Below, one piece after another: positions 24,956 to 35,159 of a DNA stretch of 64,000 bases (positions are counted from its first letter, which is position 1; the number at the start of each line of letters is the position of its first letter). Origin of the DNA: Phycisphaerales bacterium (lineage in GTDB: Bacteria > Planctomycetota > Phycisphaerae > Sedimentisphaerales > Anaerobacaceae); NCBI GenBank assembly GCA_003170415.1, contig PMZJ01000025.1, positions 17,642-81,641 on the forward strand, given 5' to 3'. Below the pieces are notes generated by a model that did no database searches, was not told the origin of the DNA, and worked only from the letters and a program-made list of their open reading frames with translations. Made by a program: the position numbers and the translations under genes.

Positions 24956-26134
24956 TTAGAACGGCGGCAGTTTGGGTGCTGATGCCGGAATAACCGCCAT
25001 AGCTTCAATTTCAACGAGCCATCCGGGACGACATACCGGGGCAACGATTGTCTCCATCGGAATATCGCCGAATCGCTCCCGTATCCGCTCCCATACAACC
25101 GTCTGGTCGCCGGGGTCACGGACATATCCGATTAATACACACATATCCTTTAGCGCAGCGCCTCCCGATTCAAGCAGGGCCTCCACGTTCTCGACAGTAC
25201 GGTCAATTTGCCGGGACAGGTCGCCTTCGTGCATAATTTTGCCCTGGTGGTCGATGCTGGCCGTGCCCGATATGAGGATGTGTTTGCGGTCGCGATAGGC
25301 AATCGATGTTCCTCGTTCAAACGTAACGCCGTAGAGATGCGTCGGGCTTAGGTGGTCCAGCGCAGACAGAAACCTGATTTGGTCCGGCCTCACGCCCGAA
25401 ATCGCGTATGCGTCCAAAAGGATTTTCGCGGCGGGATTCGCGGATGTTCCCTCGATACCCGTGCTGGCTATGAAATGCGTATCAGATGTCAGGCCGTGTT
25501 CCGCGAAAAACTCTTTGCGGGCTGTTACCAGTCCCTGGTAATTCGCGTCGATGTTCTGAACAAAGAACCATGTGCGAATCAGGTTATCAGCCAGTGTCAT
25601 ACCCTGTGCCCGCAAAAAGGTGTCGTATTCCTCGAAGATTCCGCGTGTCTGGCTGTGTGGCGTTTCTGCGCCTGGGCAGGTTAGGCCGGTCGTCCAGCAA
25701 TGGGAAAGTTCGCCCCGCTCGAGGATAAGAGATGCGCCTTGTCGTGCCTTGTCTAATTTACAATCCGGGTCGCTGATATGGTAAGCCCAAAGCGATAGTT
25801 TTGCCGGCGGAAGCGGAGATTGACAGACCCATGACACGGCACAAGGTTCGTCCTGATTTTTGGGGTTGGAAGACGGCCGGGCCTCAAGCGCGCCTGCCTG
25901 GTTTATCAGGTCACTGCAGAAAAACCTCCGGAATACCGCGGTTTGCGTATCCAGCCCAATTGAATCAAGCGCATCTTGATATGCGAGGAATACCCAATCC
26001 AACTGGGCTTCAATGCTCTCGTGTTCCGTGGGACGCACAATCAGGTGATACTCATCGACTCCGCTTTGTCCGCGGAAGTGTGAGATACCTACTGTTGCGG
26101 GCATAACTTTGCTGTTAAAGCAATGACATTTCAT
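24956..26134 (-). CDS. RidA/YjgF-like protein (two-domain)
   Basis: The protein has 392 residues. The C-terminal 130 form a RidA-like domain (ILISGTASIDHQGKIMHEGD, VENVEALLESGGAALKDMCV, VIVAPVCRPGWLVEIEAMAV with small differences). The N-terminal part is a second, more diverged domain of the same general kind. This layout resembles chorismatase/RidA-type two-domain proteins, but the substrate is not evident. The ATG overlaps the stop of the PPC-domain gene (ATGA), so it is the last gene of the DUF1549-DUF1501-PPC operon. A deaminase-type or lyase function is possible. Confidence 0.75.
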   Translation of the reverse strand: MKCHCFNSKVMPATVGISHFRGQSGVDEYHLIVRPTEHESIEAQLDWVFLAYQDALDSIGLDTQTAVFRRFFCSDLINQAGALEARPSSNPKNQDEPCAVSWVCQSPLPPAKLSLWAYHISDPDCKLDKARQGASLILERGELSHCWTTGLTCPGAETPHSQTRGIFEEYDTFLRAQGMTLADNLIRTWFFVQNIDANYQGLVTARKEFFAEHGLTSDTHFIASTGIEGTSANPAAKILLDAYAISGVRPDQIRFLSALDHLSPTHLYGVTFERGTSIAYRDRKHILISGTASIDHQGKIMHEGDLSRQIDRTVENVEALLESGGAALKDMCVLIGYVRDPGDQTVVWERIRERFGDIPMETIVAPVCRPGWLVEIEAMAVIPASAPKLPPF

Positions 26135-28500
26135 TGGCGACCTCTGTCTTCCTTAGGTGTAATCTCAAACGGTATGGCAGGCAGCACGCCAAGATATACC
26201 CGTTGTTTCTGTGTCTTCTTTTGATTGCCCGAAGGATTGCTCGGCGGGTCCGCGGAGATATCCACAATCAGATTATCCACAAGCCCGACTTTGGCAGTGT
26301 TACTGTCCGCCGCAATCGCGAATGTTAATTTGCCTGGGGTTATGTTCACATCCCCAAGTGTCAGGCCCGCCGGCGGTTCGCTCAGTTCAAGCTGGATAGT
26401 TGATGCAATCGGTCTATTCGGTATTTTGACACGCACGCCTGCTGTGCCGCCTGCGGGGATTTTAATACTGTTGTAATCTACCAGCTCGAAAGTCGGCGCA
26501 CGACGTTTGTAATATCCTGTCATGACCATAAGCTCCTGCGAGGGAACCATGTGCCGGTAGATAAACGCCTGCATCATATCCTCCGCTGGAGTAACCGGCC
26601 TGCTGACCGTTTGGCCGTCGATTTTTGCACGGCCTTCAAGTTGCAGATTAATTGGCTGCTCTAATGGTTTTTGCGGAGCCGTAAGAGTAACACGCAAACG
26701 GTCGCATCCTGCTGGGATTCGTGCCCCGCTTAACTTGAAGCCGGGTGGTGCGTCTTTGAGCACCAGTTCGATTTCACCGTTAAAGCCGTCTTTCCGTAAT
26801 GCTTCTATGGTTACAGGAACATTGCCGCCGGCCAGGATGTTTATGCTCGATGGGGCGGCTAACAAGGCAAAATCCGGCTGCGGGGGGCTGATTCGCAGGC
26901 GATAGCCGTAATCCGGCCCGCCGTGATTCTCCGAGTCGGCCAGACGCACAAAGTATGACCCGGTGTTAGGCAGCCGGAGGCGCAAATACGAATCGGCATT
27001 GTGCGTCAGCAGGCCCACGTTCTTATCCCCATTATCGTCGTTGTATCCCAGCACCTTCCTATTTGCATCACTGAGCCACAGAAAGGAGTCGAGAGGGGAA
27101 TTCAACCTGCGGGCATATACCTCGGCAACTATCTCGTCGCCGGCGTTGGCGTCGAACCGGAATATGTCAACGTCGCCCGGCTTACCGATTCGCCCGTTGA
27201 TTATCCGCGGCAAGACAATGTGTTGAGCGTCTTCTGTTGTGCCGTTGTCTTCGATTTCATTACATTCAGGCAGTGTATCCACCGCGTAAGGGACGCTATT
27301 GCTTCGCCGGTTGTTTTGCCGCAACTGGGCCTGACGGATTGCACCGCCGCCGGGCATGGTATCCAGCAGCATTTCGTTGGTGTCGAGATTCCAGCCGGAT
27401 ATCGAAGCGACAGTGAGAACTCCCGTCTGACCTCCGAGCGGGAACATTTGCGTTATAAATGGTTGTTCCGACAAGCTGACGCGATAGACGAAATCCTCCC
27501 GCCCACGGTAGATGGAATCGCGAATCTCAATCTCATAATCGCCGTCCCTGGTAATCCTGTAAAATAACACCGGGTCGGGATGAAAAAGGTAATTGCCCGC
27601 GTAGGCCAGCTCTTTGCCTTTAGCGTCATAAAGGGTCAAAGTCGCCTGAAACCAGCCGGGCACGGCGTCCGCGAGATACGGAATCAGATGTCGGGCCTGT
27701 GCCTCTATCGTGAGATTCTGACTTTTTTTTGCGCTGAAGCGGAAGCGGTCCGCTTCGCCGGGAAGAATTTGTCCGTTGAGCCGGATGGGTACATTGACTT
27801 TTGGCGTAAAGGGTTTGCCCGGGTCTTTGAACTCCGGCTCGCAGGTTTCCGGCAGCAGCCCGACCTGGAAGCATAACGGATTTGTCAGGCCGGCGCTGGT
27901 TTCAAGCCGAAGTTCCCGGTCGCCCGGCTCGGCGTTGGGGTCGATGGTAATTTCGATAATTGCTATTTCGCCAATCTGCATGCTGACGGGATATTTATTG
28001 CCGAGAAATTCTTCCGAAACCTTTTGCAGCCCCTTCGGGCTTAACTTTTCGAGATTTCGCAAAAGGGGATGGTCCGGCAGCGAAACTGCGGGCGTATTTG
28101 TGTCATCGGGCTTATTTACATCGGCTGGTTTATTTATATCTGTCGGCTTATTAACTTCCTGTACGGCGGGGGACATGTTTTTTTTGCCCGGGCCCTGCTG
28201 TTTTTTTCGCAATTCGCTCAGCTGTCTCTGAAGCTCTTTCTTCTGGTCGCCATTCAAAGGTTTTATCCGGCCAATATAGCGTGTTACCGAACCGCGCACT
28301 CCCTGACCTGTTACATAAACTTCGTTGGCGTCTTTAATAAACTGTCCGCCCACGGTAATTTTAATGACGGAACCCTGTTGCCCGCCCGCGGGGTAGAGAT
28401 ACCCGATGTGCGGCTCTTTTTCATTCGAGGCGCCATACGCATTTGCCGCGTATAAGACCATAATCGCAATCAGTAATCGTCTCGATAAAGTCATCATCAC
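26131..28500 (-). CDS. Secreted planctomycete protein with pre-peptidase (PPC) domains
   Basis: The protein has 789 residues with a signal peptide (LLIAIMVLYAANAYGA). The N-terminal domain (YLYPAGGQQGSVIKITVGGQ) is IPT/Ig-like and typical of planctomycete DUF1501-operon proteins. Then comes a low-complexity linker with repeated NKP-x-D units near residue 115-135. At least two PPC beta domains follow (DRFRFSAKKSQNLTIEAQA; DIFRFDANAGDEIVAEVYA with YRLRIS). It starts 5 nt after the DUF1501 stop and is probably translated by coupling. No catalytic domain is visible. It is likely an extracytoplasmic binding or assembly partner. Confidence 0.82.
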   Translation of the reverse strand: MMMTLSRRLLIAIMVLYAANAYGASNEKEPHIGYLYPAGGQQGSVIKITVGGQFIKDANEVYVTGQGVRGSVTRYIGRIKPLNGDQKKELQRQLSELRKKQQGPGKKNMSPAVQEVNKPTDINKPADVNKPDDTNTPAVSLPDHPLLRNLEKLSPKGLQKVSEEFLGNKYPVSMQIGEIAIIEITIDPNAEPGDRELRLETSAGLTNPLCFQVGLLPETCEPEFKDPGKPFTPKVNVPIRLNGQILPGEADRFRFSAKKSQNLTIEAQARHLIPYLADAVPGWFQATLTLYDAKGKELAYAGNYLFHPDPVLFYRITRDGDYEIEIRDSIYRGREDFVYRVSLSEQPFITQMFPLGGQTGVLTVASISGWNLDTNEMLLDTMPGGGAIRQAQLRQNNRRSNSVPYAVDTLPECNEIEDNGTTEDAQHIVLPRIINGRIGKPGDVDIFRFDANAGDEIVAEVYARRLNSPLDSFLWLSDANRKVLGYNDDNGDKNVGLLTHNADSYLRLRLPNTGSYFVRLADSENHGGPDYGYRLRISPPQPDFALLAAPSSINILAGGNVPVTIEALRKDGFNGEIELVLKDAPPGFKLSGARIPAGCDRLRVTLTAPQKPLEQPINLQLEGRAKIDGQTVSRPVTPAEDMMQAFIYRHMVPSQELMVMTGYYKRRAPTFELVDYNSIKIPAGGTAGVRVKIPNRPIASTIQLELSEPPAGLTLGDVNITPGKLTFAIAADSNTAKVGLVDNLIVDISADPPSNPSGNQKKTQKQRVYLGVLPAIPFEITPKEDRGRQ

Positions 28501-28505
28501 GCTTG

Positions 28506-29840
28506 TTACATTATTTCCTTTAACCGGTTAGCTGAAGGCATAACCTGAAGAGCTAACCCTTTTGGGTTTGGAAGCGGGCCATCGGGGTCGATGCCCAGCA
28601 GTTCGTATATACTGCCGATTAAATCTGCTGCGAGCACTGGACGCCGGGCGACTTCCTCGCCCTTATCGTCCGATGCGCCGACGACGTGTCCGCCTTTGAA
28701 CCCGCCTCCCGCGACAACCGCGCTGAAGCAGTCGCCATAATGTCCCCGCCCGCCGTTCCAGGGTGATTCCCAAAGGATTTTTGGCGTGCGTCCGAATTCA
28801 CCGGCCCATTCCACTATCGTGCTGTCAAGCAGGCCACGGTCACTGAGGTCTTGCAGCAGGGTGGCCATTCCCTTGTCCAATTCGGGGAGCTTGCGGCGCA
28901 TTATCTCGAAATTCTGCTTATGGGTATCCCAGCCGCCATAATTAACGGTAATGTATGGGACACCTATTTCTACAAGCCGGCGAGCCATCAGGCAGGATTG
29001 GCCGAATTTGTTCCTGCCGTATTTGTCTCTAAGCTCGTCTTTTTCATTCGACATATCGAATACTTTGCCGCCGTCGCCGAGAATCAGGTTGTAGGCCTTC
29101 TCTTCACAGTGGTCTAATTGTTCGAATTGCGGGTTTCCCAGCATCGCCTTGCCGAGCGAATCGAGCGAGTGGAGCAGTTCGCGTCGGCTTAGCTGTCTCT
29201 GGTCTGAAATGCCTTCCGCGACGACCCCTGATACGACGAAACGTTTCTGGCCCGGGTCGCCTCCCGTGGCGAAGGGTTTATAGCGGGGGCCGAGGAAACC
29301 TTCCTCTGAGAATCGCCCCTCGGTTGCTGTAAGCACAATATATGGCGGAATCAGGCCTTTATAGCCGTGGTCATATCCTTTGAATAATGAGACAACTGCC
29401 CCCATACCCGGAAAAACCAGGTTGTCGCCGGGTTTTCGGCCGGTTTTCATTATGTATGTAGCTGTCTCGTGGGCGTTAACGCCGTGGGTCATACTGCGAA
29501 TGATTGAATATTTGTCCGCCTGTTTGGCGAGCTGTGGCAATAGTTCGCAAATTTTTATGCCGTCCACATTTGTCGCAATCGGGTTTTTGAATGGGCCGCA
29601 GTAATCGTTACCCGCCTGCGGCTTGGGGTCGAATGTGTCTAAATGCGACGGCCCACCCGACATCCATAGCTCTATCACCGCTTTTGCGGGCGTTCGCTTG
29701 TTTGCCGGCGGCGAATTTGCGTCCTCACCGCGGGCGTATCCGCCGAACCGCTCAACGAATGTCAGGCCTGCCGCGCCGAGAAGTCCCAGCTTCAGCGCTT
29801 CTCGCCGGGTAATAACGTATGTATGTTTTTGGTTGCTCAT
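28506..29840 (-). CDS. DUF1501 family protein (Tat-exported, sulfatase-like fold)
   Basis: The start chosen is MSNQKHTYVITRREALKLGL, which carries the twin-arginine motif TRREAL. It lies 17 nt after the upstream stop, while the longer frame to 29900 would overlap that gene. WMSGGPSHLDTFDPKP, MTHGVNAHETATYIM, YITVNYGGWDTH and EFGRTPK are DUF1501 signatures. The family has an alkaline-phosphatase/sulfatase-like fold and is nearly always encoded beside DUF1549/DUF1553 proteins, as here. Its biochemical role is unknown. Confidence 0.92.
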   Translation of the reverse strand: MSNQKHTYVITRREALKLGLLGAAGLTFVERFGGYARGEDANSPPANKRTPAKAVIELWMSGGPSHLDTFDPKPQAGNDYCGPFKNPIATNVDGIKICELLPQLAKQADKYSIIRSMTHGVNAHETATYIMKTGRKPGDNLVFPGMGAVVSLFKGYDHGYKGLIPPYIVLTATEGRFSEEGFLGPRYKPFATGGDPGQKRFVVSGVVAEGISDQRQLSRRELLHSLDSLGKAMLGNPQFEQLDHCEEKAYNLILGDGGKVFDMSNEKDELRDKYGRNKFGQSCLMARRLVEIGVPYITVNYGGWDTHKQNFEIMRRKLPELDKGMATLLQDLSDRGLLDSTIVEWAGEFGRTPKILWESPWNGGRGHYGDCFSAVVAGGGFKGGHVVGASDDKGEEVARRPVLAADLIGSIYELLGIDPDGPLPNPKGLALQVMPSANRLKEIM

Positions 29841-29857
29841 ATATTTTGTCAGCGATT

Positions 29858-31426
29858 TTAATGCCGGTATAGAAATTCCTTGGTATTGATTAGCGCCCAT
29901 GCCAAATCTTCGATGGCGGCTTTGCGTGTCATCCCTTCTTTTTGAAAATATTTATCGGCGGTGTCCGATTCGGCCTGCGTCGGATAGCGTGACAGGATGG
30001 TCAGGTAAATGTTTTTTATAAGCTCAATGCGGTTACCTTTCGCGGCTTCTGCCTGCTGGCGCAATATCGGGCTTCGTTCTATCTTGTTTTTGATATCGTT
30101 TGAATTTAGCAGATACAGCCGCTGAAAGTCCGAGGGCTGATTGTTGCGTTCGGATTCCAGTCCGGTATCGCGTGCGGGCCGGCCGAACATTTCAAGAAAC
30201 TGACTTGTTATGCTGCCGTCCTCCAGTTTAATGGCTCGCCGTCCTTCGGGAATAAACGTGAAGGGTTCCGGTATGTTGCTTGAATAGTTTTCCCCTGTTC
30301 CGCTAATCTGGTCTAAAGCGTCGATTAAAACTTCCGCGTCCAGTCGGCGGACAGGATAACAGGCGAACATTGCCTCGGCTTGCGGATTATCACTACGAGG
30401 AATCGAAGATTGCTGGTATATACCGGAGTTGAGGATAAGCCGGTAAATATGTTTCAGGTCGTATTTGGACCTCACAAGCTCCTTTTCCAAAAAGGCAAGC
30501 AGTTCAGGATTTACCGGGGGATTGTCCGGCCGGATATCATCCGGTTCGTTAATAATGCCGCGACCCATCAGCCAGGTCCATACGCGGTTGGTTATATTGC
30601 GTGCGAACCATTGATTATTCGGTTCGGTAAGCCAGTCGGCAAATACTCGCCTTGGGTCATCCTCGGGCCGAATTTGTACTGTTTTGCCGTCCGGGAAAAC
30701 GGCCTCACGCGGGCCTACCGGCGCCGGGTTCAGATATACGATTTCTTCTTTCCATTCGGCGGTTTTCTTATAGGCGACCTGTGAGAAGAAAACTTCCATA
30801 TTGGTCCGGGTGGATTGGGGTAAACTTTCATAACGCGTTCCCATAAACGTCAGGGCAACTGTCCTGGCAATATCGGAGGGTTGCCTGCCCTGAATCGCAC
30901 GGTAGAAATTTACCTGCGGCACGCGGAAGTTACTGCCGCTCGAAGTTAATAGCTCACGGACGAACTGGTCATAAGGCATATTCGTGCGTATGCAATCGTG
31001 AATCCAGTGATAATACGCCTGCACCGCGTTGGGCCAAAGGTTTATAGGAAATTCGGACTTGACCCTCAGCAGGTCGCACCACTTAAGCGTCCAGTAGTCG
31101 ACGAATTCCTCCCGTTCCAGCAGGCGGTTAATAAGCGATATGCGTTTGTTCGGGTTGCTGTCTTCCAGAAATTTGCGAATTTCCGGCGGCGATGGTAACG
31201 TGCCGATGACATCCAGATATACACGTCTTATGAAAACTTCGTCTGAGCAGAGGAGAGCCGGCTTGATGCCGCGATTCTTCAATCCCGCCGACACCAGGGT
31301 ATCAATACGGCTTGCCGATACTATCCCGATGTCGCTTTCAAATGGAGGCGCAATCTGTGGTGGTTCAGCGCCACATTGGTTAATGATTGCCATTAAGACC
31401 AGAGCCGCGAGTAACGGTCTGTTCAT
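29858..31426 (-). CDS. DUF1549/DUF1553 domain protein (planctomycete-type)
   Basis: The protein has 522 residues with a signal peptide (LLAALVLMAIINQCGA). DUF1549: CSDEVFIRRVYLDVIGTLPS and YWTLKWCDLLRVKSEF. DUF1553: WLTEPNNQWFARNITNRVW, MGRGIINEPDDIRPDNPP and YDLKHIYRLILNSGIYQQSS. No cytochrome c motif (CxxCH) precedes DUF1549, unlike many longer relatives. GGAG lies 9 nt before the ATG. It is the first gene of a four-gene operon. The families are abundant in Planctomycetota and have no established reaction. Confidence 0.93.
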   Translation of the reverse strand: MNRPLLAALVLMAIINQCGAEPPQIAPPFESDIGIVSASRIDTLVSAGLKNRGIKPALLCSDEVFIRRVYLDVIGTLPSPPEIRKFLEDSNPNKRISLINRLLEREEFVDYWTLKWCDLLRVKSEFPINLWPNAVQAYYHWIHDCIRTNMPYDQFVRELLTSSGSNFRVPQVNFYRAIQGRQPSDIARTVALTFMGTRYESLPQSTRTNMEVFFSQVAYKKTAEWKEEIVYLNPAPVGPREAVFPDGKTVQIRPEDDPRRVFADWLTEPNNQWFARNITNRVWTWLMGRGIINEPDDIRPDNPPVNPELLAFLEKELVRSKYDLKHIYRLILNSGIYQQSSIPRSDNPQAEAMFACYPVRRLDAEVLIDALDQISGTGENYSSNIPEPFTFIPEGRRAIKLEDGSITSQFLEMFGRPARDTGLESERNNQPSDFQRLYLLNSNDIKNKIERSPILRQQAEAAKGNRIELIKNIYLTILSRYPTQAESDTADKYFQKEGMTRKAAIEDLAWALINTKEFLYRH

Positions 31427-31673
31427 TAAGAATTCTCCGGCATTTCACGCCTTCAATTCATTCTCAAAATATCAATGATGGGTGGGGATTAGCGCCTGCA
31501 GGAAAGACGTTCCTGCTATAGGACTTATTGCCTGATTGCCTATTATACCGGCATAGACGGTTCACGCAAACACTTGCCCGCTTTGATTAAAAGGCCTTTA
31601 GTTTCCCGTCCGATGGCTGTTTGGGGTAAACAGAGTTTTGGTAATGAACCAATTGATATGTGATTACGGCAGG

Positions 31674-32363
31674 TTACTCAACCAGCAGGTCCGCGGTAAC
31701 TACGTCGGGGCTGTCCTGCATAATGTCGTCGTTGAGAGTGCCGACCGATTTGAGATGTGATATGCCCGCCAGCTTCCTCGTATCGACAAGCCGGGCGCCT
31801 TTGGCCGCTATCTTGCGAAACGCGTGCCTTGCCTTTTGTTTATCCTGTGCCCCGACCGCATCGACCACAACCGTAACCCGCTTGCCTCGCTGCAACAACC
31901 CCAGCGCCGTCGCCTCAATAGCTCCTTCCGCACAGGCGCCTATCAGCACAAATTCATTTGCGCGGATTTCGCTCAGCAGTCGGTCTATCCTCGGCTCATC
32001 AAACGGGTCCAAGCACCGCTTGTGCAGAATAATCTGTCGATACTTCCTCAGCAAATCCACAGGCAGGTCAGTGTTGTTGTCCGCCGCGAAGCTCGCCCGG
32101 TTGCTCAAAAGCGTATAGTTAATTTTCTCCATCCCTTCCGTCCCGTCCACGCAGAACCCGCCGTTGTTCTCAGGATGAACCTCGCATATCGATACGACCG
32201 GGATTTTCTTGGCGCGGGCAAAAGCTATTACCCTTCTGATGTGGCTTAGAACCCTTCTGCGATTACCAACACGCGCCATGCCGCTATCCACGAAAAAGTC
32301 CCTCTGCGTGTTGATGTCTATCAAAACCTGCTTGCGACGAGTTTTCATTAATTGCCGTATCAT
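31674..32363 (-). CDS. Isochorismatase-family cysteine hydrolase
   Basis: The protein has 229 residues. The triad is visible: Asp in LIDINTQRDFF, Lys in ILHKRCLDPF and Cys in IGACAEGAIEAT. The fold positions and length suit the isochorismatase/nicotinamidase superfamily; the substrate cannot be read. AGAAGG precedes the ATG at 32363, and an internal ATG at 32348 is possible. It is monocistronic and divergent from trmB. Confidence 0.88.
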   Translation of the reverse strand: MIRQLMKTRRKQVLIDINTQRDFFVDSGMARVGNRRRVLSHIRRVIAFARAKKIPVVSICEVHPENNGGFCVDGTEGMEKINYTLLSNRASFAADNNTDLPVDLLRKYRQIILHKRCLDPFDEPRIDRLLSEIRANEFVLIGACAEGAIEATALGLLQRGKRVTVVVDAVGAQDKQKARHAFRKIAAKGARLVDTRKLAGISHLKSVGTLNDDIMQDSPDVVTADLLVE

Positions 32364-32667
32364 TTTGGCAACCTTCTCTCTAAGACGCCGCTCTCTTTGA
32401 GCTTTACTCCTGGCTTTGGGCTTCTACTAATAATTACGTCCAAAAGCCGTTTCTGGTACAAAAATTTATCCAATAAAATTTTGTCCTCTCTCGCAACCCA
32501 GCCATTCTCAATATCGATTAGCCATGACATTGACTTTAAGCCCTTATTTTGCCGTTTTTACCCCGCCCAATACTGGGGTTTGGCAAAACCCTGTCGTTCC
32601 CTTATAATAAAGTCCATTATCAGCCAAAATGTTACAAAAGCTGGCCTTATACTGATTGGTTATCAAA
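32364..32667. other. Intergenic region, no feature recognised
   Basis: About 300 bases between the divergent hydrolase gene and trmB. It presumably holds both promoters; I see no clear box, RNA structure or open frame worth reporting. Confidence 0.5.
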
Positions 32668-33294
32668 ATGTCAAGACAATTAAATCACTATCCGAAATTT
32701 GTCCTTGAGCACCAAAACCCGCCTGTCAAGGTTAATTTTGGTGATATTTTCGGACGTTTGGCCCCCGTCCACATCGAGATTGGGTCAGGCAAGGGGACAT
32801 TTTTGGTAAACCAGGCAAGATGCCGGCCCGACGCCGATTTTATCGGGATTGAATGGGCTGGCAAATATTACCGTTTCGCAGTTGACCGACTTGGCAGATG
32901 GAATCTGACTAACGTCCGTATAATCTGCACCGATGCCGTCCGTTATATCGCCGAATGTGTCCCCGATTCCTCCGTCGATTGCTTCCACTTTTATTTCCCC
33001 GACCCTTGGCCCAAAAAACGCCACAAAAAAAGACGTTTCATCAACGATGCCAATACCGACCAGCTCATCCGCTGCCTCAAACCTGCCGGCGAAATCCGCG
33101 TTGCCACCGATTTTGAGGAGTACTTTGAACAGATAAAATCTGTGTTTGTATCGAAAGCAGACCAGCTTGAGCAAATCGATTTTCTCCCTAACGCCGGCGC
33201 TCAAATCGGCGAATGGGTCGGCTCAAACTTCGAACGCAAATACCTCAAAGAAAACAGACCTATCTTCACAATAGCCGTCAGAAAACGCGGATAA
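32668..33294 (+). CDS. trmB: tRNA (guanine-N7-)-methyltransferase TrmB
   Basis: The protein has 208 residues. The SAM-binding loop is HIEIGSGKGTFL, and the family signature is YFPDPWPKKRHKKRRFI. EIRVATDFEEYFE is the third conserved segment. It makes m7G46 in the tRNA variable loop. The frame opens at a TTG (32656), but the ATG at 32668 gives the usual N-terminus. It is convergent with the zinc-ribbon gene. Confidence 0.94.
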   Translation: MSRQLNHYPKFVLEHQNPPVKVNFGDIFGRLAPVHIEIGSGKGTFLVNQARCRPDADFIGIEWAGKYYRFAVDRLGRWNLTNVRIICTDAVRYIAECVPDSSVDCFHFYFPDPWPKKRHKKRRFINDANTDQLIRCLKPAGEIRVATDFEEYFEQIKSVFVSKADQLEQIDFLPNAGAQIGEWVGSNFERKYLKENRPIFTIAVRKRG

Positions 33295-33341
33295 CCCCAG
33301 TCGGCAACCTGTCGCGAGCAAAGCCAAGGGGGCGGCAATCC

Positions 33342-33668
33342 CTACAACCCCATCTGCTCAATGCTCTTCAAAAACTGTGCGTACTTTTCAAGGGCCCATA
33401 TGCCCAGCGCCACCGTAAAGGCGATTGTCACAATCGTCCAGAATATTTTGCCGATGATACTGTATTGCGGATTTTTCCATATAAACGGCAGCGCAAGTGG
33501 TTGTAAGAGCAATATCCAGAGAATCACCATCGGTGTTTTGTAATACCATTTGACACCAGCGTCTTTCCTTAATCCCCTCAATTCGGCGTCGATTAAAAAT
33601 TCGCCGCAGTGTTTGCACTTCACCGCCTCATCCTGAATCTCTTCCGCGCAAAACGGACACTTCTTCAT
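33342..33668 (-). CDS. Zinc-ribbon membrane protein
   Basis: The protein has 108 residues. The N-terminal zinc ribbon is MKKCPFCAEEIQDEAVKCKHCG (two CxxC pairs). Two predicted membrane helices follow (VILWILLLQPLALPFIW; IFWTIVTIAFTVALGIWAL) and then a short charged tail. Such proteins are common in many bacteria and their function is unknown. GGGATATAAT precedes the ATG. Confidence 0.8.
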   Translation of the reverse strand: MKKCPFCAEEIQDEAVKCKHCGEFLIDAELRGLRKDAGVKWYYKTPMVILWILLLQPLALPFIWKNPQYSIIGKIFWTIVTIAFTVALGIWALEKYAQFLKSIEQMGL

Positions 33669-33919
33669 ATTATATCCCTGTACGCTTATGGGTATTTAGA
33701 ACTGTACTCTCCTATATATTTCGGCGTTCTCCGTGCCAACCAATAGAAAAAACGCTGTATCCCACCCGGCTTTCTTGCGATATATGAACGACGCTCGCCC
33801 CTGTCGTATTTTTTTCGCAGTTGTCTATTTTTTGCTCGCCAGGAGATTTGTCGTAAGGTATAATACCGGCAAGCATCGGGTTCTAAAATGCTGCGAAGAT
33901 CCTTCGTTGCGAATATTGA

Positions 33920-35050
33920 GTGAGGTTTTATACGAGCTTGAAAAATATACCAACACTGCGAATAGGAAATATCGAAACCAGGGTTCCGATTATTCAGGGT
34001 GGAATGGGAGTTGGTATCTCCCTGTCAGGTTTGGCCTCGGCCGTCGCAAATGCCGGCGGCATCGGCGTTATCGCCACCGCTGGAATAGGCCAGCTCGAGC
34101 CGGATTCCCACACGAATTTCAACGAAGCGAACAACAGGGCGCTGCGAAAAGAACTCATCAAGACAAGGGCCAAAACCGACGGAATCATCGGCTTGAATAT
34201 AATGGTCGCCCTCTCGGATTTTGACGACCTCGTACAGTGCGGCGTCGATGAAAAAGTTGACGTCCTTTTTCTTGGCGCCGGGCTTCCGATAAGACTTCCC
34301 AAAACGCTCCCTCTTGATGCGCTGGGCTCGCTGCACACAAAGTTTGTCCCCATCGTATCCTCAGACAGGGCCGCGGAGCTTATATTCAAATCCTGGGCCA
34401 AACACTTCAATCATGTCCCCGACGCGGTCGTTGTCGAAGGCCCTCTTGCCGGCGGACACCTCGGCTTCAGAAAAGAGGATATCACTGACCCCGGACACGC
34501 CCTGGAAAAATTAGTGCCCTCCGTTATCTCCGTGATAAAACCTTACGAGCAGAAGTTCCAAAAAAGTATCCCCGTCATCGCCGGAGGCGGCGTATACACC
34601 GGCGCGGATATCTATAAATTTATGCAGTTGGGCGCCAGTGCCGTGCAAATGGCGACAAGGTTCGTCGCGACCTTCGAATGTGACGCCTCCGATGAATTTA
34701 AACAGGCGTTTATCCGCTGCACAAAAGACGACATCATCATTATTGACAGCCCCGTCGGCCTGCCCGGCAGGGCCATACGCTGCGAATTTCTCGACAGGAT
34801 CGCCTCAGGCCAAAAAGAACCCTTCAAGTGCCCCTGGAAATGCCTGAGAAGCTGCGATTTCAAAAACGTCCCTTACTGCATTGCCCTCGCGCTTACCAAC
34901 GCCAAAAACGGCGACCTCAAAGACGGCTTCGCCTTCGCCGGCGCAAACGTCTATAGAGTGGACAAACTCGTTTCCGTAAAAGAGCTCATCGATGGCTTAA
35001 TGGAAGAGTATTCCAGTTGCGCCGCCCCCGCCGGCGTCCACGCCAGATAA
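33920..35050 (+). CDS. Nitronate monooxygenase-family flavoprotein
   Basis: The protein has 376 residues. FMN-binding TIM barrel: VPIIQGGMGVGISLSGLASA, GIGVIATAGIG, VEGPLAGGHLGF, PVIAGGGVYTGADIYKFMQL, ASAVQMATRFVAT. A C-terminal Cys-rich segment (FKCPWKCLRSC, then YC) could hold a metal or disulphides, as in the clostridial-type subgroup. Members oxidise nitronates or, in the FabK branch, reduce enoyl-ACP; this one looks more like the former. The start is GTG at 33920 in frame; TTG at 33938 is equally possible and ribosome sites are weak for both. Confidence 0.85.
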   Translation: MRFYTSLKNIPTLRIGNIETRVPIIQGGMGVGISLSGLASAVANAGGIGVIATAGIGQLEPDSHTNFNEANNRALRKELIKTRAKTDGIIGLNIMVALSDFDDLVQCGVDEKVDVLFLGAGLPIRLPKTLPLDALGSLHTKFVPIVSSDRAAELIFKSWAKHFNHVPDAVVVEGPLAGGHLGFRKEDITDPGHALEKLVPSVISVIKPYEQKFQKSIPVIAGGGVYTGADIYKFMQLGASAVQMATRFVATFECDASDEFKQAFIRCTKDDIIIIDSPVGLPGRAIRCEFLDRIASGQKEPFKCPWKCLRSCDFKNVPYCIALALTNAKNGDLKDGFAFAGANVYRVDKLVSVKELIDGLMEEYSSCAAPAGVHAR

Positions 35051-35110
35051 AAAATTAACCTCCCGCAACGCGGATTCCCGGTAGCCATAAACACTTCCTC
35101 ATCCGCCCGT

Positions 35111-35159
35111 AATTCAATTCAACATTTAACATTAGATATTGGACATTCAACATTTACTG
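35111..35159. repeat. Heptanucleotide tandem repeat downstream of mtaB
   Basis: Seven units of 7 bp run in register: aattcaa, ttcaaca, tttaaca, ttagata, ttggaca, ttcaaca, tttactg. The array runs through the mtaB stop codon. Confidence 0.7.
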